Shown one piece after another: positions 34,007 through 42,206 of a stretch of DNA of 64,000 bases (position 1 is the first letter of the stretch; every line of letters starts with the position of its first letter). This stretch comes from Nocardioides marinisabuli. GTDB lineage: Bacteria > Actinomycetota > Actinomycetes > Propionibacteriales > Nocardioidaceae. Where the stretch lies: NCBI RefSeq assembly GCF_013466785.1, contig NZ_CP059163.1, positions 930,001-994,000 of the forward strand, written 5' to 3'. A program made the position numbers and the translations under genes. The notes beneath the pieces were generated by a model that saw nothing but the letters and a program-made list of their open reading frames with translations, did not search any database and had not been told where the DNA came from.

Positions 34007-34450
34007 TCAGCCCGCCCGGACCAGCAGCTCGCGCTGCGGCGAGACCGGCTGGGTGCCGTGGAAGAGCTCGAAGCGCCAGCGCCCGTCGGCGGCGCTGAGG
34101 ATGCCCGAGAGCTGGAAGCGCACGCGCTCGACGAGCCCGTCGGGGTAGTCGAGGACCGCCTCGGTGTCGCAGACGAACCACACCACGTCGCCGCGGCGCC
34201 GCGACCAGGTCTCGCCGGCCTCCCAGGACAGGGTGAAGGTCTCCTCGAAGAGCTCGGCGAGGAAGGCCCGCAGCTCCTCGCTGCCGTGCGCGTGCTCACC
34301 GAGGTCGTCGCCGTAGACAGCGCCCTCGGGGGAGAAGCAGGCGACCGCGGCCTCGACGTCACGGGCCCCGAAGGCCACCGAGAGCCGGGCCAGCGCCCCG
34401 GTGACGAGGTCGTCGGCCCCCTGCGGCGGGGGCGGTTCGGTCGCGCTCAT
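34007..34450 (-). CDS. SnoaL/NTF2-like domain protein
   Basis: 147 aa, single cone-shaped alpha+beta NTF2-like domain: LARLSVAFGARDVEAAVACF, a GAVYGDDLGE loop, then beta strands (VVWFVCDTEAVLDYPDG, RWRFELFHGTQP). Members act as small-molecule isomerases or hydrolases, or as binding modules; no catalytic residues stand out. A GAGGTGG ribosome site precedes ATG 34450. Confidence 0.75.
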   Translation of the reverse strand: MSATEPPPPQGADDLVTGALARLSVAFGARDVEAAVACFSPEGAVYGDDLGEHAHGSEELRAFLAELFEETFTLSWEAGETWSRRRGDVVWFVCDTEAVLDYPDGLVERVRFQLSGILSAADGRWRFELFHGTQPVSPQRELLVRAG

Positions 34451-34503
34451 GCCACCTCAACGACACCGGCCCGGCCGGGGTACGCCCCCGACGGGTGGTC
34501 TGG

Positions 34504-34978
34504 TCAGAGCCGCTTGCCGAAGCAGCGCGAGAGCGGCGCGTCCTTGTAGTAGCCGAAGCCCGGCACCGGCTCGTAGCCCGAGGAGGTGTAGAGCGCGATC
34601 GCCTCCGGCTGCATGGTCCCGGTCTCGAGCACCACCGCCCGGGCGCCGGCCTCGGCGGCGCTGCGCTCGAGGTGGGCGAGGACCCGCCGCGCGAGCCCGC
34701 GACGCTGCGCCCGCGGGGCGACGTACATGCGCTTGACCTCGACGGTGACCAGGCCGGGGAAGGTGCCGACCTCGGTGCGCCGCCAGGCGCCGGTCGCGAC
34801 CGGGACGCCGTCGAGGCGCCCGACGTAGAAGCTGCCGGTGGGCGGCTCGAACATCGCCGGGTCGAGGGGCGTCTCGTCGGGCCCGCCGTAGCGCGCGGTG
34901 TAGAAGTCCTGGACCTCGGCGACCAGCAGGGTCACGTCGGGGTGGGCGAAGCCGACCCGCTCCAGCTCGAAGGTGCCC

Positions 34979-35007
<29 letters not shown>
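34504..35007 (-). CDS. GNAT family N-acetyltransferase
   Basis: 167 aa. GNAT core with SFYVGRLDGVPVATGAWRR, VKRMYVAPRAQRRGLARRVL (acetyl-CoA loop, about 93-112), VLETGTMQPEAIALYTSSGY and GFGYYKDAPLSRCFGKRL. Similar to PanZ/YjgM-like single-domain acetyltransferases with a free amino acid or xenobiotic as possible acceptor. GTG 35007 has a GAGG site 4 nt upstream and overlaps the preceding zinc-ribbon gene by 29 nt; no better start is seen. Confidence 0.8.
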
Positions 35008-36626
<1,619 letters not shown>

Positions 36627-36663
36627 CCCGGCAGCCCCGGCACCCCCGGCCCCCTGGGGACCC

Positions 36664-36978
36664 TCAGCCGAGCGCGATCGCCGCCAGCTCGGTGAGCGCG
36701 ACCACCACGACCGTCACGGTCAGCAGCGCCGTGGCCCGGCCTCCCCTGGTCCGGCCCCGCCCCTCGGCCCCGTGCCGGGCCCGGTAGCGGCCCAGCCCCT
36801 CGAGCGCCACCCAGCCGCCGAGCACCACGCCGGCCACGGTCACCGCGACCACGCCCAGCCCCACCCGGCTGATGCTGAGCCGGGCCACCACCAGGGCGGC
36901 CACGACGACCGAGAGCGCGGTGCGCTGCCAGGCCAGCGCCGTGCGCTCGTTGGCCAGCCCGGGCGGCTCGGGCCTCAC
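36664..36978 (-). CDS. DUF202 family small membrane protein
   Basis: 104 aa, three TM helices. The N-terminal GLANERTALAWQRTALSVVV is the DUF202 signature. GTG 36978 overlaps the stop of the next upstream gene, also DUF202 (GTGA). Members are small inner-membrane proteins of unknown function (YidG/YidH-like). Confidence 0.85.
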   Translation of the reverse strand: MRPEPPGLANERTALAWQRTALSVVVAALVVARLSISRVGLGVVAVTVAGVVLGGWVALEGLGRYRARHGAEGRGRTRGGRATALLTVTVVVVALTELAAIALG

Positions 36979-37334
36979 AGCACCAGCACGAGCACGCCGG
37001 CCGCGACCACCACGGCCCCGGCCAGCGTGGCCGCCGCACCGCCGGAGGGCAGGGGCAGGCCGCGCCGCATCGCCCGCTCGGAGCGGGCCCAGCGCAGCCA
37101 GGCCAGCACGGCGCAGGCCAGGCCGGCCACCACCAGCAGCGTGGCGAGCGAGCGCTGCAGCGCCTCGGGTGCGTCCAGGTCGATGACGTCGACGGCCACC
37201 CCCGCGGCGACGAGCGCGAGCGCGGTGCGGATCCGGGCCAGGAAGGTGCGCTCGTTGGCGAAGCTGAAGCGGGGGTCGGGCTCCTCGCCGCCGTCGTAGA
37301 CCCACCGCGGCCAGCGGTGCTCGTCCTGCGTCAC
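36975..37334 (-). CDS. YidH-like DUF202 membrane protein
   Basis: 119 aa, three TM helices. RFSFANERTFLARIRTALAL (about 22-41) is the YidH/DUF202 signature. Paired with the second DUF202 gene by a 4-nt overlap, so the two probably form one complex, as in the E. coli yidH-yidG pair. GTG start at 37334. Confidence 0.88.
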   Translation of the reverse strand: MTQDEHRWPRWVYDGGEEPDPRFSFANERTFLARIRTALALVAAGVAVDVIDLDAPEALQRSLATLLVVAGLACAVLAWLRWARSERAMRRGLPLPSGGAAATLAGAVVVAAGVLVLVL

Positions 37335-37393
37335 GTGCGCCTCCTCCGGGGACCGGCGTCCGGCACGGCCGCCCGCGTAGATTGTGGCCCGTC

Positions 37394-38320
37394 ATGTCGT
37401 CCTGCTGCAGCCCCGGTCGTCCCGAGCCCACCACCGGTGGGGCCGCCCCCGCCCTGCCCACCGCCCGCGCCGCCGGCCCGTTGACCGGGCTGCTCGACCT
37501 GCCCGGCGGGACCTTCGAGATGGGCAGCGAGGACGCCGACGCCAACCCCGAGGACCTCGAGGGGCCGGTGCGGCCCGTCGAGGTGGCACCGTTCTCCATC
37601 GGTCGCACCACCGTCACGACCGACGAGTTCGCCGCCTTCGTCGACGCCACCGGCTGGGTCACCGAGTCCGAGCGGCTGGGCTGGTCCTACGTCTTCGCCG
37701 GGTTCCTGCCCGGGGCGCTGCGCAAGGTCTCGCCCCGGGTGCCGGGCACGCCCTGGTGGTGCGGGGTCGCCGGCGCCACCTGGCGGGCCCCCGAGGGCCC
37801 CGGCAGCGACCTGTCCGGTCGCGGCGACCACCCGGTGGTGCACGTGTCCTTCCACGACGCGGCGGCGTACGCCGCGTGGGCCGGCGCCCGGCTGCCCACC
37901 GAGGCCGAGTGGGAGTACGCCGCCCGCGGCGGGCTCGAGCAGGCGCGCTACCCCTGGGGCGACGAGCTGACCCCGGGCGGCGAGCACCGCTGCAACATCT
38001 GGCAGGGCACGTTCCCGACCCGCAACACCGCCGAGGACGGCTACCGCGGCACCTCCCCGGTCACCGCGTTCCCCGCCAACGGCTACGGCCTGCACGACGC
38101 CGCCGGCAACGTGTGGGAGTGGGTCGACGAGCAGTGGGACCGGCCCGGCGCCCCCGGGTCGCGCGTGGTGCGCGGCGGGTCCTACCTGTGCCACGCGTCG
38201 TACTGCAACCGCTACCGGGTCGGGGCGCGGTCGGCCAACACCCCCGACAGCGCCAGCGGCAACCAGGGGTTCCGGGTCGCGGCCGACCTGCCGGCGCCCG
38301 ACCTCAGAGCGCGGCGCTGA
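37394..38320 (+). CDS. Formylglycine-generating enzyme (SUMF1-type sulfatase activator)
   Basis: 308 aa. Copper-dependent oxidase converting the sulfatase CxPxR cysteine to formylglycine. FGE_sulfatase fold with DLPGGTFEMGSED, PVVHVSFHDAAAYAAWAGAR, LPTEAEWEYAARGG, GLHDAAGNVWEWVDEQW and the catalytic pair Cys266 and Cys271 in RGGSYLCHASYCNRYR, so it should be active. The N-terminus MSSCCSPGRP has an extra Cys pair. No sulfatase gene is in the window; targets are elsewhere. The start follows TAGATT by 10 nt. The 3' end overlaps the convergent macro-domain gene by 17 nt. Confidence 0.92.
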   Translation: MSSCCSPGRPEPTTGGAAPALPTARAAGPLTGLLDLPGGTFEMGSEDADANPEDLEGPVRPVEVAPFSIGRTTVTTDEFAAFVDATGWVTESERLGWSYVFAGFLPGALRKVSPRVPGTPWWCGVAGATWRAPEGPGSDLSGRGDHPVVHVSFHDAAAYAAWAGARLPTEAEWEYAARGGLEQARYPWGDELTPGGEHRCNIWQGTFPTRNTAEDGYRGTSPVTAFPANGYGLHDAAGNVWEWVDEQWDRPGAPGSRVVRGGSYLCHASYCNRYRVGARSANTPDSASGNQGFRVAADLPAPDLRARR

Positions 38321-38795
38321 CCACGTCGTAGGCCGCGCGCCCGAACGCGACGAACCGCGCCTCGCGCAGCCCGGTGTCGGTGGTGCGCAGCACCTCGAGC
38401 GCGGCGGTGACCGAGTCGGAGGCCGACCAGCCGTAGACGCCCGCGCCGACCAGGGGCAGCGCCAGGCTGGCGGCCCCGACCTCGTCGGCGACCTCGAGCG
38501 CCCGGGCGTAGCAGGAGACCAGCAGCGACCGGTCGGTCTCGCCGGCGGTGCGGTCGGGGCCCACCACGTGGATGACCCAGCGTGCGGGCAGGTCGCCTGC
38601 GGTGGTCCAGCCCGCGTCGCCGGTGGCCAGGCCGTCGGGGAATCGGCGCCGGCAGTCCTCCAGCACAGCCGGGCCGCCCGCGGCGTGGATCGCGCCGTCG
38701 ACCCCACCGCCGCCGCGCATCCGGCGGTTGGCGGCGTTGACGACCGCGTCGACGGCCTGGGTGGTGATGTCGCCGTGGACGACCGTGATCTGCAT
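38304..38795 (-). CDS. Macro-domain protein, O-acetyl-ADP-ribose deacetylase type
   Basis: 163 aa, single macro domain: VVHGDITTQAVDAVVNAANR, RMRGGGGVDGAIHAAGG (ADP-ribose loop, about 27-43), WVIHVVGPDR and LPLVGAGVYGWSASDSV. Equivalent to MacroD/YmdB enzymes that hydrolyse O-acetyl-ADP-ribose made by sirtuins, or reverse ADP-ribosylation. ATG 38795 follows the topoisomerase IB stop by 8 nt with a GGAGGAG site, so the two are an operon. A sirtuin is encoded elsewhere in this window (20327). Confidence 0.92.
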   Translation of the reverse strand: MQITVVHGDITTQAVDAVVNAANRRMRGGGGVDGAIHAAGGPAVLEDCRRRFPDGLATGDAGWTTAGDLPARWVIHVVGPDRTAGETDRSLLVSCYARALEVADEVGAASLALPLVGAGVYGWSASDSVTAALEVLRTTDTGLREARFVAFGRAAYDVVSAAL

Positions 38796-38803
38796 GCTCC
38801 TCC

Positions 38804-39808
38804 TCAGGACCCGCGGATCAGCCGCAGCGTCGCCCGCTCGAGGGCGGCCTGCCGCTGGTCGGGGGTGTCGTGGTGGCGGCGGGTGGTGCCGGCGATGGTG
38901 CGGCCCTCCTCGTAGGCCTCGACGACGCGCGGGTCGACGTACGACGAGCGGGCCAGGGTGGGGGTGTTGCCCAGGAAGCCGGAGACCTCCTTCATCGCCC
39001 CGGCCACGGCCCGCTTGCGCGAGGCCGCCGACTCGCCGTGCTCGGTGGTCTCGGCCAGCGCGGCCGCGGCCAGCACGGTGGCGTGCCAGGTGCGGAAGTC
39101 CTTCGCGGTGGCCTCGAGCCCGGTGGAGGCCCGCACGTACTCGTTGACCAGGTCGGGCAGCACCGAGCGCCAGGACCGGCCGTTCTTGTAGGACAGCAGC
39201 CGCAGGTCTCCCCCGCGGCGGCGGCGCATCACCTCGAGCGCCTCGATGACGGTGACGTCGTCGATCTCGATGCGGTGGTCGACACCGGACTTGCCGGTGA
39301 AGGTGAAGACCAGCCGGTCCTGGCGCCGGCGCACGTGGCGGCGCTCGAGGGTGGTCAGCCCGAAGGAGCCGTTCTCGTCGGCGTAGACGTCGTTGCCGAT
39401 GCGGAAGTAGCCGAGGTCCAGCAGCCGCACCGCCGCCGCGCAGGCCCGCTCCAGCGGCATCCCCTCCGAGCCGAGGTCCCTGACCACCAGCTCGCGCGCC
39501 CGGGCCAGCCCCTTGCCGAACTCCAGCATCCGGTCGAACTTCTCGGCGTCGCGCTTCTCGCGCCAGGCCGGGTGGTAGAGGTACTGGCGGCGTCCGGCGT
39601 CGTCGGTGCCGACCGCCTGCAGGTGGCCGTTCTCGTGGGGCGTGATCCACACGTCCTGCCAGGCCGGCGGGATCACCAGGTCGCGCACCCGCTGCGCGGC
39701 GTCCTCGGGCAGGCGCTCGCCGCCCGCGTCGAGGTAGACGAACCCGCGTCCGGCCCGCCGGCGGGTCCAGCCCGGCTGGTCGGGAGAGGTCCTGCGCAGC
39801 CGCACCAT
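38804..39808 (-). CDS. DNA topoisomerase IB
   Basis: 334 aa, poxvirus-like bacterial topo IB that relaxes supercoils through a 3'-phosphotyrosine. N-terminal GRGFVYLDAGG, then RDLVIPPAWQDVWITPHENG, YHPAWREKRDAEKFDRM, the catalytic Arg/Lys region with TGKSGVDHR, DFRTWHATVLAA, and the nucleophile Tyr in ARSSYVDPRVV (about 289). ATG 39808 is 7 nt after TAGGTT on the minus strand (leaderless). Cotranscribed with the macro-domain gene, a link between DNA topology or repair and ADP-ribose metabolism. Confidence 0.93.
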   Translation of the reverse strand: MVRLRRTSPDQPGWTRRRAGRGFVYLDAGGERLPEDAAQRVRDLVIPPAWQDVWITPHENGHLQAVGTDDAGRRQYLYHPAWREKRDAEKFDRMLEFGKGLARARELVVRDLGSEGMPLERACAAAVRLLDLGYFRIGNDVYADENGSFGLTTLERRHVRRRQDRLVFTFTGKSGVDHRIEIDDVTVIEALEVMRRRRGGDLRLLSYKNGRSWRSVLPDLVNEYVRASTGLEATAKDFRTWHATVLAAAALAETTEHGESAASRKRAVAGAMKEVSGFLGNTPTLARSSYVDPRVVEAYEEGRTIAGTTRRHHDTPDQRQAALERATLRLIRGS

Positions 39809-39863
39809 GGGCCAGAACCTAGCCAGCGGCACGGGCCCGCCGTACCACCCGCCGGTGTGAGCC

Positions 39864-40886
39864 TCAGCGGCGTCGTACGGCGCGCGCGAGCAGCAGCGAG
39901 GCCAGCAGCACCGCGGTCGCGGCGCCGAGCAGCCAGGTCAGCGGGACGGTGCGCAGGCTCTCGTCCTGCACCCGGTCGACCGGCGGCGCCTGCTCCTGCT
40001 CCGCGGGGTCCTCGGGCTCGGGCTCGGCGGTCGGTGCGGTCTCGGGGGCCACCGCCTGCTCCACCTCGGCCGGCAGCGGCACCTCGAGCACGTCGGTGAA
40101 CTGCCCCTCGGTGCTGACCAGCACCCGCCCGTCGGCGGTGACTGCGATGCCCTCGCCCTGCTGCTGGTCGGGGAGCTCGAGGTCGCCCACCTCGCGCATC
40201 GACGGCCACGCGTAGACCACCGCGCGGGCGTAGTCGCGCACCACCAGGTGCCGCCCGTCCGGCCAGAACGCCCCGTCGGTGGCGATCGGCAGCACCCCGG
40301 CGACCTCGCGCAGCTCGTTGGGGGCGTCGGGGTCGAGCCGCGCGGGCGCCTCGTAGAGCGCGCCGCCGAAGAAGCTCTTGGAGGCCACGTAGAGCCGCCC
40401 GGTCCCGGGGTGGCGCAGCAGCGTCTCGGCGTCGCGGGCCCCGCCCGGGTAGACCAGCTCGTACGTCGACCCGGCGGCCTGGCCCCGGGCGTCGATCTCG
40501 CCGCGGCCCACCGGCACCCGGGTCACCGAGACCGAGCCGCGCGCGGCCGCGTTGTCGCCGATGTCGCCGACCCACACGGCCGCCGGCCCGGCGAGCGCCA
40601 GCGCCTCGACGTCGGTGGGGGCGTCGGACCACGTGGTGACCCCGACGGTGCGTCCCTCCGGGCCGACGGCGAAGACCCGCCCGGTGTCGCCGGAGTCGTT
40701 GGTGGTCAGCAGCAGGTCGCCGGCGGCGACCAGGCCGCTGGACTCGAGGATCTCGGGGTCGGCGAAGCTCAGCACCACCTCGGCGTCGTCGCCGCCGGTC
40801 GCCGCGTGGGCGGCCAGGCCCACGGCGAAGGGGGCGGCCAGGGCGAGGGCCACGAGGGGCCCGCGCAGCCGGTCAGGCACCCGCAT
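39864..40886 (-). CDS. Secreted, C-terminally anchored beta-propeller-like protein
   Basis: 340 aa. N-terminal signal helix (about 8-29), a repetitive beta-rich domain with propeller-like blades (LVAAGDLLLTTNDSGDTGRV, AVWVGDIGDNAAARGSV, GALYEAPARL, DGAFWPDGRHLVVRDY, GIAVTADGRVLVST), an acidic Pro/Glu stalk and a C-terminal TM helix with RRR. Type-I-like exposure on the cell surface. No catalytic function evident. The start overlaps the upstream methyltransferase by 14 nt. Confidence 0.75.
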   Translation of the reverse strand: MRVPDRLRGPLVALALAAPFAVGLAAHAATGGDDAEVVLSFADPEILESSGLVAAGDLLLTTNDSGDTGRVFAVGPEGRTVGVTTWSDAPTDVEALALAGPAAVWVGDIGDNAAARGSVSVTRVPVGRGEIDARGQAAGSTYELVYPGGARDAETLLRHPGTGRLYVASKSFFGGALYEAPARLDPDAPNELREVAGVLPIATDGAFWPDGRHLVVRDYARAVVYAWPSMREVGDLELPDQQQGEGIAVTADGRVLVSTEGQFTDVLEVPLPAEVEQAVAPETAPTAEPEPEDPAEQEQAPPVDRVQDESLRTVPLTWLLGAATAVLLASLLLARAVRRR

Positions 40887-42108
40887 CCTGCTGCTCCAGG
40901 AGCACCGCGAGGCGCGGCGTCAGCCCCCAGGTCGCGACCAGCTCGTCGTACTCCGTGCGCAGCGTGCCGCCGCGCACCGGCGAGCCGGTGCGGGTGGCGC
41001 GCAGCAGCGTGTTGCGCGGGGTGTGCTGGCTCTCGACGAACTGCACGACGTCGACCTTGTAGCCGGCCAGGCGCATCAGCGAGGCGCGCAGCGCGTCGGT
41101 GAGGGTGTCGGCGAAGCGCTCGCGCAGGATGCCGTGCCGGGTCAGCGCGGCGTACGGCGACGGGGTGGGCGCGCGGCGCAGCTGGGCGGCCACGTCGTGG
41201 TGGCAGCAGGGCGCGGCGAGCACGACCGGCGCGCCCCAGGCGACGGCGCGCGCCAGGGCCTCGTCGGTGGCGGTGTCGCAGGCGTGCAGCGCCAGCACCA
41301 CCTCGGGGGCGGGGTCGACCTCGGCGTCGGCGATGGTGCCGACCACGAAGCTCGCGTCGGCGCCGAGCCGGCCCGCGACCGCGCTGTTGTGCTCGCGCGA
41401 CTGCTCCTTGACGTCGACGCCGGTGACGGCCACCGGCAGCGAGCGCACGTGGGAGAGGTAGCGGTGCGCGGCGAAGGTCAGGTAGGCGTTGCCGCAGCCG
41501 AGGTCGACCACGCGCAGCGGCTCGGCCTCGGTCGGGCGGCGCAGGTGGCCCTTCTCGACGGCCTCGACGACGGTGGTGTCGAGCAGCCGCAGGAACTCCT
41601 CGACCTGGCGGTACTTCGCCTGGCGGCTCGGCTTGAGCCGGCCCTGGGCGTCGGTGAGGCCGAGCTCGCGGAAGAGCGGGTCGTCCTCGGGCAGCAGCCG
41701 CTCCTTGCCCCGGTCGTGGCCGCGGCTGGCCTCGACGGCCTCCTTGCGGTCGCTGGTGTGCACCAGCGCCTCGCCCTTCTTGGTCACCCGCAGCTGGTGG
41801 CTCTGAGTGGTGGTCTCGACGTGCCAGTTGCCGAAGGGCTCGTCGAGCAGCGCGTCGACGGCGTCGCGCGCCGGGCTGGGCTGCCGCGGCTCGCCGACGG
41901 CGTGGTTGGCGGTGTGCGCCTGCTGCTCGTCGTACGACGTGACCTGCAGGTGGCGCCCGGCCTTGAGGTCGACGTAGCGCAGCTCGACGCGGCGCCACTG
42001 CGGGGCGCCGCCCTTCTGCCGGCCCGAGGCGACCGCGCGCACGAGGGTGTCGGGGTCGAGCAGGTGGCTGCGCATGCGGGCCAGGCCGCGGAGCAGGGGT
42101 TCGCTCAT
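40873..42108 (-). CDS. SAM-dependent methyltransferase (Methyltransf_32-like)
   Basis: 411 aa. N-terminal RNA-binding-like region, then KYRQVEEFLRLLDTTV, AdoMet motif VVDLGCGNAYLTFAAHRYL (about 199-217), VTGVDVKEQSREHN, the LALHACDTATDEALARAV block and APCCHHDVAAQLRR. HACD and CCHH are typical of the GSTCD/TRM13-like methyltransferase group, which acts on tRNA or other RNA; the substrate here is not known. ATG 42108 lies 7 nt after the stop of a 27-aa membrane peptide. Confidence 0.85.
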   Translation of the reverse strand: MSEPLLRGLARMRSHLLDPDTLVRAVASGRQKGGAPQWRRVELRYVDLKAGRHLQVTSYDEQQAHTANHAVGEPRQPSPARDAVDALLDEPFGNWHVETTTQSHQLRVTKKGEALVHTSDRKEAVEASRGHDRGKERLLPEDDPLFRELGLTDAQGRLKPSRQAKYRQVEEFLRLLDTTVVEAVEKGHLRRPTEAEPLRVVDLGCGNAYLTFAAHRYLSHVRSLPVAVTGVDVKEQSREHNSAVAGRLGADASFVVGTIADAEVDPAPEVVLALHACDTATDEALARAVAWGAPVVLAAPCCHHDVAAQLRRAPTPSPYAALTRHGILRERFADTLTDALRASLMRLAGYKVDVVQFVESQHTPRNTLLRATRTGSPVRGGTLRTEYDELVATWGLTPRLAVLLEQQDAGA

Positions 42109-42115
42109 CTCGGCC

Positions 42116-42199
42116 TCAGACCAGGGCGGCGACGACGACGATCAGCAGCAGCGTCGCGAGGGCCACGGGGATCACGAGGCGTCGCTGGCGGGGGTTCAC
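42116..42199 (-). CDS. 27-aa single-helix membrane peptide
   Basis: GTG 42199 to TGA 42116 gives MNPRQRRLVIPVALATLLLI followed by VVVAALV: a basic N-terminus and one hydrophobic helix (inside-to-outside orientation). It begins 7 nt after the stop of the FAD/Fe-S oxidase gene and ends 7 nt before the methyltransferase gene, so it fills the junction exactly. Too short for routine gene calling. The spacing and clean composition support it; function unknown. Confidence 0.55.
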   Translation of the reverse strand: MNPRQRRLVIPVALATLLLIVVVAALV

Positions 42200-42206
42200 G
42201 AGCTCA

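Noticed and set aside
37394..37426. Cys-rich start of the FGE gene as a metallothionein or RiPP precursor
   Set aside because: It is continuous with the FGE domain and lies in its reading frame; no RiPP enzymes nearby.
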